A stretch of DNA of 64,000 nucleotides, from positions 26,736-90,735 of the forward strand of contig CAMLDW010000006.1 in the NCBI GenBank assembly GCA_946479035.1. Reading direction: 5' to 3'. Below, piece after piece: positions 14,645 to 23,948 of this stretch. Position numbers and translations under genes: made by a program. Numbering within the stretch: the stretch's first letter is position 1; each line of letters opens with the position of its first letter. Under the pieces are notes generated by a model. The model was not told the origin of the DNA. It worked only from the letters and a program-made list of their open reading frames with translations, and ran no database searches. The stretch comes from an uncultured Chthonomonadaceae bacterium. Its GTDB lineage: Bacteria > Armatimonadota > Fimbriimonadia > Fimbriimonadales > Fimbriimonadaceae.

Positions 14645-17600
14645 ATGCCGAAAACAGCGCTGAAGCGATGGATCGCACTGGCGGCTGCGGCGACTCCGGT
14701 CGTTGCTCCGGCGCAGGTCGCGTTGCCCATTGGACAGGACCAGCAGGGGCAGGCAGCTGCCCTGGAACTGGGTGGCCGGTCCTCGATGGACCTCATCCGA
14801 CTCGATGGCAGCCGGTTCAGCTTCCCGCTACGGTTTGCGCACGTGCGCGCCGGCTCTGAGCGCGTGGAGCTCGACGGCCAGGCGCTGGTCAAGGACAAGG
14901 ACTACTCGATCGATTACGCGACTGGCGCGATCTACATGATGCGCGCGTTCCGCGCCGGACAGTTCATCCGCGTGCAGTACAAGTACGACGAAAAGGCCGA
15001 CCAAGTGGGGACTTTCGCGGCGAAGAACGGGCAGTCCACGGGGTTCTCTGGGCTCAAGCTCGAGTTCAACCCTCAGGCGGCGTTCTATCTTGGGATGGGG
15101 ATGACGGAGCGGCTGAGCGACGGCACGGTACTCAGTTCCAACGTGTACGGGATGTCGAACGCATACACGCTCGGCGGCGGAAAGCTCACAGGACTGATGA
15201 TGGTCGGCGAGCGACTGCAGTCGAACGCGCAGAGCATGCTCGGCGACTATGGGGCGGGCCAGCACCAAAAGGACGACGGAAAGGGCAAGGCGATCATCCA
15301 GAACTACCAGTCCGGCGCCCTCGGTGGGAAGTTTGCGTTCGACTATCAGGACGTGGACTCTCGATTTGCAGGGTTCGATGCGCTGAAGGCGAACGGCTTG
15401 AACGACCAGCAGGTCGACCAGGTTCGAAAGGAGCGAGGAATGAAGCGCACCGGAGTAAGCCTTCAGGACCTTGGGATCGGCGGAATGAAGTTCAGCAGCG
15501 CGTTCCGGACGGTCGGCGACGCGAACGGTTCGATCAACTGGCGGAGCTACGGTTTCAAGTCCGGCGGGCTGGGGTTCGTTTGGGACGCGCAGAAAGTAGA
15601 CAGTGCGTTCACGCGGTTCAACGACCTTCGCGAGGCCGACAGGCAGGTGCTGCAGAACGAGCGCGGGCTCGACCGCCAGCTCATGCACGCCGGCTATGCG
15701 TTCGGCGGCGGGAAGCTTTCGTACAACACGTTCAGCCTGACGGACAACAAGAACGGGTTCTCACGGACCGAATACGGCCTGGACACTGCGGGCCTCAAGC
15801 TCGGCTTTTACGACCAAACGATCGACCCAGGATTCAGCCGGTTCAACGGTCTGCGGCCGCAGTACGACGACCAGACCAAGTTCGACGTGGGACAGCTCCA
15901 GCGGGAGTCGGGGATGGATCGCCGGGGAATGACTGCGCAACTGAGCAAGTTCGGCGGCGCGTTCAACTTTTCTTCTCAAAGCATCTCAACGGGCGGCCTT
16001 GGGTTTAAGGCTGAAGACTTGAACGCGAAGGCCGGCCGGCTATCCGTCGACTACGTCAAGCGCGAAGTCGATCCCGGATTCGCCAAGCTCGGCAACCTGT
16101 CTCAGGCGGAGGCGGCGGCGGACGTCAAGTCGATCGCGGAGATGGTCAACCCCGGACAGTGCCCCAAGGGACAGGACGTGCCGATGTTCTTCCAGAGCGC
16201 GGGGATCGACCGCGAGCTTTGGCGCGTCGGCTTCGACTTTGGCGGTGGGGTCAAGATGCGCGCAGACGACCTCTCGATCGAGGGCCAGCAGGGCGAGCTG
16301 ATGTCGCAGGTCTACATGCTCACCGGGCCGAAGTACAACTTCAGCTATCGAGGCACGAACGTCGGTAGCCAGTTCAGTGAGATCACGCGGCTGACGACGT
16401 CAGAGCAAGAGGTGTTCGGCATCGACCGCGGGCTCAAGAAGAGCGACCTGAGCTTTAGCGCGCTGGTGGACAAGAACAGCAAGTTCGAGTACTCGCAGAT
16501 GAACGCGGGGATCGGCGATGCGGGCGCAATGCGGCAGATGTTCGCATACAAGGCCAAGGGGTGGGACGTGAACTGGTCTCGGCGCAGCGTCGACCCGACC
16601 TTCAGCCAGGTCGGCCAGATCATGGATCCGGAAAGGGCGGCCTTGACCGGGCTCATGGGCTTCGACCAGACGAACCTAGTGGCGAACGTGAGCCTAATAC
16701 CTGGTCTGGCTCTGAAGCTGAACTGGGCGGACGCCGCCGGCATCCAGACCGACGAAGAGAGGCACTGGCGCGAGTCGCAGGTCGACTGGAAGCTGGCGGG
16801 GAACACGACGATCAGCGCGTACCGCGCAGAACAGCTCTACAAGGACGAGAGCTCGACTTCGATGGACCGACAGTTCGACAGGCTGCTGCTGCAGCACGAC
16901 CTTGGTCGCTTTGGGATCATCTCGCTTTTGCAGGAGCACAGGACTTTCGACGGCGACCAGGACACGAACCCTGACTCGCTGATGCAGAAGGTCGCTTACC
17001 AGGCGAACCTGAACAAGACGACGCAGTTCCAGACTGAGCAGAGCGACACTCGGTTCGACAACGGCTCTCACGAAGCGGCCACGACCAACACGGTGAGCAC
17101 CCAGGTGACGAACCGCCTAGGCGTGAGCCTCACGGACACGAAGGTCGTGAGGGACGGTGACACGCCCGACTCGGCCAAGCGCAACTACGGCTTTTGGTAC
17201 GACTTTGGGAAGAACGTCCGGCTCAGCTATGGCGAGGCCCGCGATCTGAGCGACCCGCTGAACGCGACGAAGAACGAAAAGCTCTCGCTCTCGCCCGGGC
17301 AGTTCGCCGGGATCGACGTCAAGAGCCTGCAGTACACGCACGACATGTGGGACGGCAAGCGGAACCTCTCATCGGGCAACGTGAACCTCAAGACCGTCAA
17401 GCCGCTCGAGTTCGGCGGCATGAGCAACATCGAGTTCTTCTATGTCGCGGACACGCTGCGCGACATGGACCAGTGGAAGAAGGAGAACCGCAGCATGGGG
17501 CTCACGGGCAAGCTCGGCGAGTTCGGGATGGGGATCGGATATCGCAGCCAGACGGTTCCGAACGGCGACCGGGCAATCGACCGCGTTTTCTCGTTCAACT

Positions 17601-18154
17601 CCGATTCGACAGGAAAGGCGGCGATCCGAGCCGTCATGAACTACGACCTGCGGACGATGCCGAACGACAAGAACGTCGCGATCCGTGACCTCAAGTTCAT
17701 CGCCAAGCTTTGGGACGACTGGTCGCTCGAGAACTCGATCATGACCAACCCCCTGAAGGCGGACAACAACGCCCTTCTCGGTGGGGTCGCCCAGGACACG
17801 CGGATCAACAACTGGCGGATCAACTATCTGGGCAGCCCGAACACGAAGGCTGGCTTCGTCTTCGAGGAGCTGATGAACGACAGGACGAGCATGCTTCAGC
17901 GGAAAGTCGGTCTTGACCTGACGCTGTTCGCGAAGAACCCGTCGCCGCTGACCCTGGGCTACCGCTCGGTGCTGACCGACGGGGTCGGGCCCCGGAGCAC
18001 GTCTTACGAGTTCTATCTGCGGTTCGACCAGAGGCCGGGCGCGAACCAGTCGCTGAGCTTCATGCTCGGCAACATGAACTACGCCGGTTTCCGGCCCAGC
18101 GGGCACGCCCTGCAAGACTGGTCCATGCGGCTCGACTACGGCATCCGGTTCTAG
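14645..18154 (+). CDS. large repeat-bearing putative outer-membrane beta-barrel protein
   Basis: 1169 residues with signal peptide MPKTALKRWIALAAAATPVVAPAQ. Residues about 45-115 form an Ig-like module with the strand pattern SERVELDGQALVKDKDYSIDYATGAIYM, common in large surface and outer-membrane proteins. From about 130 to the end it is a succession of alternating polar/hydrophobic strands rich in G, F and Y, ending LDYGIRF; a terminal Phe is the barrel-assembly signature of outer-membrane proteins. Six degenerate repeats begin with V/I-D-x-x-F (residues about 237, 318, 392, 475, 573, 649), each followed some 30 residues later by ERG-M/L-x-R-like sequence. The ATG at 14645 is chosen for the signal peptide. 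Function unknown; a transport, adhesion or surface-structure role is inference. Confidence 0.75.
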   Translation: MPKTALKRWIALAAAATPVVAPAQVALPIGQDQQGQAAALELGGRSSMDLIRLDGSRFSFPLRFAHVRAGSERVELDGQALVKDKDYSIDYATGAIYMMRAFRAGQFIRVQYKYDEKADQVGTFAAKNGQSTGFSGLKLEFNPQAAFYLGMGMTERLSDGTVLSSNVYGMSNAYTLGGGKLTGLMMVGERLQSNAQSMLGDYGAGQHQKDDGKGKAIIQNYQSGALGGKFAFDYQDVDSRFAGFDALKANGLNDQQVDQVRKERGMKRTGVSLQDLGIGGMKFSSAFRTVGDANGSINWRSYGFKSGGLGFVWDAQKVDSAFTRFNDLREADRQVLQNERGLDRQLMHAGYAFGGGKLSYNTFSLTDNKNGFSRTEYGLDTAGLKLGFYDQTIDPGFSRFNGLRPQYDDQTKFDVGQLQRESGMDRRGMTAQLSKFGGAFNFSSQSISTGGLGFKAEDLNAKAGRLSVDYVKREVDPGFAKLGNLSQAEAAADVKSIAEMVNPGQCPKGQDVPMFFQSAGIDRELWRVGFDFGGGVKMRADDLSIEGQQGELMSQVYMLTGPKYNFSYRGTNVGSQFSEITRLTTSEQEVFGIDRGLKKSDLSFSALVDKNSKFEYSQMNAGIGDAGAMRQMFAYKAKGWDVNWSRRSVDPTFSQVGQIMDPERAALTGLMGFDQTNLVANVSLIPGLALKLNWADAAGIQTDEERHWRESQVDWKLAGNTTISAYRAEQLYKDESSTSMDRQFDRLLLQHDLGRFGIISLLQEHRTFDGDQDTNPDSLMQKVAYQANLNKTTQFQTEQSDTRFDNGSHEAATTNTVSTQVTNRLGVSLTDTKVVRDGDTPDSAKRNYGFWYDFGKNVRLSYGEARDLSDPLNATKNEKLSLSPGQFAGIDVKSLQYTHDMWDGKRNLSSGNVNLKTVKPLEFGGMSNIEFFYVADTLRDMDQWKKENRSMGLTGKLGEFGMGIGYRSQTVPNGDRAIDRVFSFNSDSTGKAAIRAVMNYDLRTMPNDKNVAIRDLKFIAKLWDDWSLENSIMTNPLKADNNALLGGVAQDTRINNWRINYLGSPNTKAGFVFEELMNDRTSMLQRKVGLDLTLFAKNPSPLTLGYRSVLTDGVGPRSTSYEFYLRFDQRPGANQSLSFMLGNMNYAGFRPSGHALQDWSMRLDYGIRF

Positions 18155-20904
18155 TTCTGACCAGCCGCCGCTTGCCTGAGATCTGAAACACGGATCGAAG
18201 CGCGCTTGCTCTCGTCGACGATTCTTACAAGGTAGGTTCGCCCGGTTCCTCGGGCGAGGTCCCACACGACCTCTTCTCTGCCGTCCGACTTCATTGTCGC
18301 GGACAAGACCGGGACTCCGAGAGAGAGGTCCACAAGCTCGACGCGCGTCCCCTTGTCGACTCTTCCGTTCAGGGCAAACCTAATCGTGGGCCGCGATAAT
18401 AGGAAGCGTTGGGACTCGATGACGCCGGTGAGGCCCTCGTTCCGTCCTCCCCTACCGTCGTCGGCAGTGTCAAGAGCCTGTGCAGTGAGCGCGGTGACGT
18501 CCGAAAGACCGTTCAGCCACCGCCAGCCCATCGGCCACTGCGCGGTCGGTGCTGGCGGGCCGACAAGAAGCGCCGTTGCCGGGACTGAGAGCGGTAACCC
18601 GGCGTAGGAGCCGACAAACGAAACGGGACCCTTTGAAAGCTGTTGTTGCGTCACGCGGGCACCAAGGCCCGTGGGGAAGAACTCAGCCTTCGTGCTCGTA
18701 CCATCGGCGAATACAAACTCGCCGTGCAGCTTCTCGGTCGCGTCCGTCACGGTGAACCCAGGAAGCGCGACGACGGCGAGCCCTGTTGTGTCCTGCTCGA
18801 GAACGAGCGCCCGGATCGCGGGAGCGCGGGTCGGGTCGGAGCCTTGGGTCCGCAGGCCCGAGGAGGCGTCCACGAGCTCGTACGGGAAAGTGCCTTCGAA
18901 CGCGACTGGGTTCCGCGAAAAGGCGCTCTGTGGAGCGCCTTGGCCATCGAACTCCATGCCGTCTAGGCCGAGCAGCCAGCCAGACTTGGCGCGGTAGCAA
19001 GAACCGAACTGGCTGAGCACGTCCGCCGCCGACGTCAGGGTCTGGCCGACCCCCTCTGCTATTCCGCGCCAAGCGCCAAAGCCCGACTGCCCATCGCTGC
19101 CGAACCACGCCGCAGAGCGGTTGAGGGCTATAGACGCAGGCAGGAACAGCCCCACGACGCCAGTGGACTCGTGGTTGAAGAGCGCAAGCGGGCTGCGAAG
19201 CGCGGCGAGGGAGCGGGCGCACAGGACCGGGTCATCGAGCGCGATCGACGCTGCGAGCAGGTCGTTGGTGTAGTTCGACTGGGCCTCTTCCAGCAAGTGG
19301 TCCCCGACGAACGCGCCAAAGAGCTCGACACCGGAGACCGTGACGGGCTGCCAGAGGGCCTGGTAAAGGAAAAGGGCCTCGACGAGCCTCCTTGCTGCGC
19401 GGTGTGAGGGCCCGTCCGCTTCGCGGGCGAGGAAGAGCGCCAGCGAGACGGTCTCGATGCTTGGCCGTTCGAACGAACCTGTGCATTCATCGGCAAGGTC
19501 CAGGAGCTCCTGCTTTGAGGCCGCCAAGCGCGCACCTGCGAGCTTCTTGAGCTCCGAGTCCTCCACGGCAGAGCTCCGCGCGAACGCCTGAAGGAAGAGC
19601 GCCGTGGGGCCCTCTATCTTGGAGGCCATCAATGACCTCGCAGAGTCCTCGACTTGCTCGACGAGGCGGCTGTTTCGCGCATAGAAAAAGCCCTCTGCAT
19701 AGGCGAGCTTCCATCGTGCGGTTACTGCCTCGCTCGTGCTGTCCCTTGGCCCAAAGTGCCAAGCGTTCTTCTCGGTATCGAACGCGGTCGCAGTCTTGCC
19801 ATCTTGTTTCGGGGCGGAACACACGAGGTTCATGACCTCGTCCGCGTGCTCGCTCCACGAGTCTTGCCGCAAACGGTCGCCCCACCAGCGCAGGCCCCAT
19901 GCAAACCGCGCGATGTTCCCGTCGGTCGTGAGCTTGGCGAGCCCGTCAGCGCCTTTGGGGGCGCGCAGATCGCTGCCAGCCGATTTGATCGTCCACCAGA
20001 GGCCCGGCTTTTCCGGTGCGCCTGGTTCCTCCTCTTCCTCCCCGCCTCCGGACTCTAGCGCGTAGGTCGGCTTGGTGTAATAACGGAACGGGACGACCTG
20101 GGGAAGTGGTTTCATGGCGCGCTGGGTGCCGTACTTCGACCAGACGAACCGATTGAGCTCATCGAGGGCAGTGTCTTGGCGCGCGACGAGGAGGTCGAAC
20201 TTCCACGAAAACTGAGTCGCTCCGCTCAGGTCGCGGTCCACAAGCCTGGGCGCCCATTCCGCGTCGCGGTCGTAGGACGCGAAACCATAGGCCAGGATCG
20301 CCGCGGGAGAGACCCTTCCGTCGTTCTTGAGCAGGAGTACTGGCGGCATGGGCCGGTTGCGCTCGAGGTCGCTGACGTCCGGAAGGAGGGCCAACGAGAA
20401 ACTGCCGCCTGAAACGAGCGAGATGGGCATTGCGAGGCGCTCGGTGGTCGCGATGCCTGTTTGGCCACCTGGCGGCATAAAGCGGCCCGTCGCCCTCGTC
20501 GGGACCTTGTTCGGGGCGAGCGCAACGCCGAACAAGGCGTCATGCCGAGGAGCGGTCTGAGGCTCGGCCGTGACCTCGATCGCGAGCACGTGTCCGCTCG
20601 CTGGGACGTGGACCGAGCAAGAGAACGAGCCGCCCTTTAGCAGGATGCCGTCGGCTGTCGCTTCGGCGCGATCGAGCCCGAGCCCGCCCAACGAGCGCAA
20701 CAGAGGGTCATTGGTCTTTGCGGCCGTGTGGGTCGACGAGACTGCGACGACCGTCTGAATGCCGCCTTGCTCGACCACGAATAGCTCGAGCGCTACTTTG
20801 CTCCCCTGTCTCACGGCCCGGACACCCACGTCGTGCCCCTCAAAAGCGGCGACCGCTGGGGGCACGTGCGAGGAGGCGATCAGCGCCGGGAGAATTGCGA
20901 TCAT
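18151..20904 (-). CDS. large secreted protein of unknown function (917 residues)
   Basis: Begins MIAILPALIASSHVPPAVAA, a signal peptide. About residues 25-240 are strand-rich with an N-terminal beta-sandwich look (VALELFVVEQGG, SFSLALLPDV). An acidic linker of glycines and glutamates lies near residues 284-292. Residues about 300-640 are helical, with W- and Y-rich repeats (WGLRWWGDRLRQDSWSEHADEVMNLV, YAEGFFYARNSRLVEQ), resembling an alpha/alpha toroid as found in some glycoside hydrolases and lyases. The C-terminal 250 residues return to beta-strands. No catalytic motif is certain. It converges on the outer-membrane protein with overlapping stops (CTAG). TAGAAT lies 7 nt before the ATG. A polysaccharide-related role is only a guess. 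Confidence 0.8.
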   Translation of the reverse strand: MIAILPALIASSHVPPAVAAFEGHDVGVRAVRQGSKVALELFVVEQGGIQTVVAVSSTHTAAKTNDPLLRSLGGLGLDRAEATADGILLKGGSFSCSVHVPASGHVLAIEVTAEPQTAPRHDALFGVALAPNKVPTRATGRFMPPGGQTGIATTERLAMPISLVSGGSFSLALLPDVSDLERNRPMPPVLLLKNDGRVSPAAILAYGFASYDRDAEWAPRLVDRDLSGATQFSWKFDLLVARQDTALDELNRFVWSKYGTQRAMKPLPQVVPFRYYTKPTYALESGGGEEEEEPGAPEKPGLWWTIKSAGSDLRAPKGADGLAKLTTDGNIARFAWGLRWWGDRLRQDSWSEHADEVMNLVCSAPKQDGKTATAFDTEKNAWHFGPRDSTSEAVTARWKLAYAEGFFYARNSRLVEQVEDSARSLMASKIEGPTALFLQAFARSSAVEDSELKKLAGARLAASKQELLDLADECTGSFERPSIETVSLALFLAREADGPSHRAARRLVEALFLYQALWQPVTVSGVELFGAFVGDHLLEEAQSNYTNDLLAASIALDDPVLCARSLAALRSPLALFNHESTGVVGLFLPASIALNRSAAWFGSDGQSGFGAWRGIAEGVGQTLTSAADVLSQFGSCYRAKSGWLLGLDGMEFDGQGAPQSAFSRNPVAFEGTFPYELVDASSGLRTQGSDPTRAPAIRALVLEQDTTGLAVVALPGFTVTDATEKLHGEFVFADGTSTKAEFFPTGLGARVTQQQLSKGPVSFVGSYAGLPLSVPATALLVGPPAPTAQWPMGWRWLNGLSDVTALTAQALDTADDGRGGRNEGLTGVIESQRFLLSRPTIRFALNGRVDKGTRVELVDLSLGVPVLSATMKSDGREEVVWDLARGTGRTYLVRIVDESKRASIRVSDLRQAAAGQN

Positions 20905-20911
20905 CGAAGAG

Positions 20912-20917
20912 ATTCTA
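20912..20917 (-). promoter_or_regulatory. -10-like box TAGAAT of the 917-residue protein gene
   Basis: TAGAAT, the same hexamer as before rhaA, 7 nt upstream of the ATG at 20904; no ribosome binding site fits between. Confidence 0.45.
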
Positions 20918-21141
20918 CTTGCCGCATGGCTGGCTGACTTGTTCTGCGCTGGCAGTAAGGGCGGTCAGGCAGATGTGCTGGCTAGGGCCGGTACTGGCTG
21001 GCAAATCGACTGCCAGGAATGAGACCGTCAGCAAGGGTGCTTGAGTTCAACCAAAGCCCGGTAAGGCTCGCGGGACTGGCATGGTTGCGCCGCGCGGGGC
21101 GGTGGAACGTAGAGCTAGGGAGAGCTTGGTGCAGGTTGGAA

Positions 21142-21243
21142 ATGGTCTATTCACTCGTTGCAGTTGCCATAGCGGTCGCATCCATCATGGGTGCATGGGG
21201 TTTGACGAAAGAGGCCCTGAAGAAGACAGAGCCAGAGTCATAA
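21142..21243 (+). CDS. 33-residue single-helix membrane microprotein
   Basis: Short frame: MVYSLVAVAIAVASIMGAWG followed by LTKEALKKTEPES. Residues 3-19 are a continuous hydrophobic helix and the tail is charged, the classic layout of a small inner-membrane protein. A longer in-frame start exists at 21019 but adds 41 basic, unstructured residues. A strong intrinsic terminator begins 31 nt after the stop, showing that a transcript on this strand ends here before the ABC exporter; this supports a real short gene. Ribosome binding site is weak (gttggaa). Function unknown; it may modulate a neighbouring membrane protein. Confidence 0.5.
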   Translation: MVYSLVAVAIAVASIMGAWGLTKEALKKTEPES

Positions 21244-21273
21244 TCGTCGACCACACGACGTGAGTCCTTGGAG

Positions 21274-21304
21274 CGGCCCCCGGAAACGGGGGCCGTTTCG
21301 CTTT
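21274..21304 (+). terminator. intrinsic terminator
   Basis: A 9-bp GC stem, CGGCCCCCG with CGGGGGCCG, closed by a GAAA tetraloop (21283-21286) and followed by tttcgcttt. It lies between the microprotein and the ABC exporter gene. Confidence 0.75.
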
Positions 21305-21333
21305 ATGGCGGGTCTGCCAGAATCTGTGCCGAC

Positions 21334-23169
21334 GTGAGATCGTTCGCACGGACGCTCAAGTTCCTCCGGCCCTACCGAACGTGGGTCGCTGTGGCGGTGC
21401 TGGCAACTTTGCTGGTGACCGTTCTTCAGATCGTACCGCCGCGGCTGTTCCAGTACGCGATCGACGTCGGGATCAAGCCGGCCGTCTCCGCCCGCCAAGA
21501 GCTTGCGCACGCGAGCTCGGAAAAGGACCGGGCGGCGGTCCAGGCCAAGCTGAACCGGGCCACGGCACAGGAAGGGCCGCACGTGCTCAAGGTGGTCGCG
21601 ATCGTGCTGCTCTCGGTGATCTTCCTCAGGGCGGCGCTGAACTACGTCCTGTCTAGGACAGTGGCCACCCTGGGCCACCGGTTCTGCTTCGACCTCAGGT
21701 TCGCGACTTGGAGCCACCTGCAGCGGCTCTCGCTCGCGTTCCACAAGCAGACTCAAGTGGGGAAGATCATGTCGCGGGCGACGGCGGACATCGAGCTGAT
21801 CCAGGGGCTGATCCAGGGGCAGCTCGTGGTGTTCTTCAGCGACGTGATCACGCTCATTGCGGTCGTGCTGACGCTGTTCTATCTGGAGTGGCGCGTCGCG
21901 CTCATTATCGTCGCCCTCGTGCCGTTCTACGTCGTGAGCTACCGCAGCTTCCTAAAGTTCATCGAGTCGGTGCGGCAGGAGCAAAGGCGGCTCTATGACG
22001 AGATGGTGGGGAAGCTGACGGAGAAGATCTCAGGGATCGCTGTCGTAAAGGCGTTCGTGCGCGAGGACCGCGAGACGCACAGTTTTATGGAGTCCGTCCA
22101 GGCGAAGTTCGCGGTCGACAGAAAGCAGTTGCACTTGAACAGGAGGCTCGGGCTGATCTCAGGCGTGATCTCGGCGATCGGGACCGGCGTGGTGTACGCG
22201 TATGGCGGTTCCCTGGTGCAGGCAGGCGCGATGACGGTGGGCACGCTGGTCGCGATCACGTTCTACATCGGCTATGTGTTCAACCCCGCGGTGCGCGTCG
22301 TGGACTTCAATACGGGCTTGCAGTGGGCCGTGGCAGCCATGGACCGCGTGTTCGAGACGCTGGACACAAGGCCGGAGATCGAGGACGCTCCGGACGCGAC
22401 CGCGCTGCCGCCGTTCTCTCGAGCCGTCGCGCTGGAGGGCGTCAGTTTCGGGTACTCGGGGGAGGCGCCGATCCTGAAGGAGATCGACCTGCGCGTGGAG
22501 AACGGCGAGATCATCGGGTTCGTCGGCCACAGCGGCGCGGGCAAGACGACCCTCATGAACCTCCTGATGCGGTTCTACGACCCTATTCGCGGGCATGTGA
22601 TGGTCGACGGGCACGACCTGAGGAGGGTGCGACTGGCCTCGCTGCGCGCCCAAATGAGCATGGTCGCCCAGGAGAACGTGGTCTTTAGCGCCTCGCTAGC
22701 GGAAAACGTGAGGTACGGGAACCGGGACGCGACCGACGAGGAGGTGGTGGCCGCCTGCAAGGTGGCGGACGTCCACGAGTTCATCATGGGGCTCAAGGAC
22801 GGGTACGAGACCCGGATCGGTGAGCGGGGAGTGAGGCTCAGCGGAGGCCAGAGACAGCGGTTAGCCCTGGCACGCGCGCTCGTGACGAATCCCAAGATAC
22901 TGATCCTAGACGACGTGACGAGCTCGCTGGACGGCGAGACAGAAGCGAAGGTGCAGGTGGCGCTGAAGGCCGCCATGAAGGGCCGTACGACGTTCATCAT
23001 CTCGCACCGCCTGACGAGCGTGGTCGAGGCGGACCGGATCGTTGTGATGGAGAAGGGGAGGATCATCGACCAGGGCCCACACGAGGAGCTGGTCAGCCGC
23101 CCGGGGATCTATCAGGACATGTTCAACGAGCAGTTCAAAAGCGTGCTCTCTCGCCCGGCCGGCGCGTGA
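21334..23169 (+). CDS. ABC exporter, fused membrane and ATPase half-transporter
   Basis: 611 residues; type I exporter that dimerises in the inner membrane. The N-terminal transmembrane domain covers about 1-320 with six helices (first at about 15-35, VAVAVLATLLVTVLQIV). The first external loop is unusually long and charged (about 50-95, rich in A, E, K, R). The ATPase domain has Walker A GHSGAGKTT (about 397-405), Q-loop VAQENVVFSA, signature LSGGQ (about 502-506), Walker B ILILDDVTSSLDGE and the switch histidine in ISHRLTS. GTG at 21334 gives the usual distance to the first helix. Lipid, peptide or drug export is possible; the substrate is not readable. It precedes the dcw operon but has its own transcription unit. 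Confidence 0.92.
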   Translation: MRSFARTLKFLRPYRTWVAVAVLATLLVTVLQIVPPRLFQYAIDVGIKPAVSARQELAHASSEKDRAAVQAKLNRATAQEGPHVLKVVAIVLLSVIFLRAALNYVLSRTVATLGHRFCFDLRFATWSHLQRLSLAFHKQTQVGKIMSRATADIELIQGLIQGQLVVFFSDVITLIAVVLTLFYLEWRVALIIVALVPFYVVSYRSFLKFIESVRQEQRRLYDEMVGKLTEKISGIAVVKAFVREDRETHSFMESVQAKFAVDRKQLHLNRRLGLISGVISAIGTGVVYAYGGSLVQAGAMTVGTLVAITFYIGYVFNPAVRVVDFNTGLQWAVAAMDRVFETLDTRPEIEDAPDATALPPFSRAVALEGVSFGYSGEAPILKEIDLRVENGEIIGFVGHSGAGKTTLMNLLMRFYDPIRGHVMVDGHDLRRVRLASLRAQMSMVAQENVVFSASLAENVRYGNRDATDEEVVAACKVADVHEFIMGLKDGYETRIGERGVRLSGGQRQRLALARALVTNPKILILDDVTSSLDGETEAKVQVALKAAMKGRTTFIISHRLTSVVEADRIVVMEKGRIIDQGPHEELVSRPGIYQDMFNEQFKSVLSRPAGA

Positions 23170-23462
23170 CTCCGACGGCCCGATTCCCTCTAACTAGACA
23201 CACAGCGCCTGTGCTTATTGAGTATTAGTAGACACATACACACTCGTTGGTGATTCATTCCCAAGCGATGGGGAAAAAGCCCAAAAAAACTAGAGCGGAA
23301 GCAACACTAGTGGCGGGTGTTCCCATTATAATCCCTGCCAAGTGGTAGACCGAAACCAGGATGGTGATGGTCGACCTGCCGGGCGGGGTGTCCGGAAAGA
23401 ACTGACAAGGCGGCCGGTGCCAGGGAAGGTAACCGGCCGGCTTCCTCTTCGAAAGGATCGCG
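23170..23462 (+). promoter_or_regulatory. mraZ leader: AT-rich upstream, TATAAT and hairpin
   Basis: No gene in these 293 bp. The first half is AT-rich with two tagacacac/tagacacat units (about 23195 and 23229). TATAAT at 23327-23332 is the likely -10 of the dcw operon. The roughly 125-nt leader contains a hairpin, CGGCCGGT with ACCGGCCG (23411-23439), just before the AAGGA ribosome binding site of mraZ. I found no clear MraZ box (repeated GTGGG). Confidence 0.5.
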
Positions 23463-23945
23463 ATGAGCCAGCCCGGCGTCCCAGACATTCGGCCATTGAT
23501 CGGCACCGACGAGGCGACGATCGATGACAAAGGGCGTTTGCTCGTCAGCAAGAAGAAGCGCGAGCGCCTGGGAGAGCCGTTCGTGATGTCACTCGGGGAC
23601 GCGGGGTGCGCGGTCGCGTATCCGGAGCTCGTTTGGGCGCGGCTGTTGCACGAGATCCTTGCGAACCCAAGCACCAACCAAGGAAGGCAGCAGTACACGC
23701 GGCTCGTAGTGGCGACCGCAGAGGACGACCTGGTGTTCGACAAGCAGGGGCGTGTGGTCGTGCCACAGAAGCTGCGCGACGCCGCGAAACTGAAGGACAA
23801 GGTGATGGTCGTCGGTTGCCTGGACAGGCTGGAGATCTGGTCGAAGGAGGAGTGGTCGAAGTACGAAAAGGACCCTGAGGGGTATGGGCGCGAGCGGCGC
23901 GAGGCGATCGAGCGCGCCGAGCAGAAGATGGTCGGGAAGGAGTGA
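23463..23945 (+). CDS. mraZ: MraZ, transcriptional regulator of the dcw cluster
   Basis: 160 residues (typical 140-150), with two SpoVT-AbrB-like halves: IDDKGRLLVSKKKRERLGEPF (about 20-40) and FDKQGRVVVPQKLRDAAKLKDKVMVVGCLDRLEIWSKEEW (about 90-130). The second half is the family's best conserved part. The first 12 residues are an extra unstructured N-terminus. MraZ forms a ring that binds repeats upstream of its own operon. ATG with AAGGA 5 nt upstream. It opens the division and cell wall operon; its stop is immediately before the TTG start of rsmH. Confidence 0.95.
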   Translation: MSQPGVPDIRPLIGTDEATIDDKGRLLVSKKKRERLGEPFVMSLGDAGCAVAYPELVWARLLHEILANPSTNQGRQQYTRLVVATAEDDLVFDKQGRVVVPQKLRDAAKLKDKVMVVGCLDRLEIWSKEEWSKYEKDPEGYGRERREAIERAEQKMVGKE

Positions 23946-23948
23946 GCG

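Noticed and set aside
23327..23462. Structured RNA (riboswitch or RNase P-like) in the mraZ leader
   Set aside because: The leader contains GC hairpins but I could match no conserved core of a known RNA class; listed only as a leader with hairpin.
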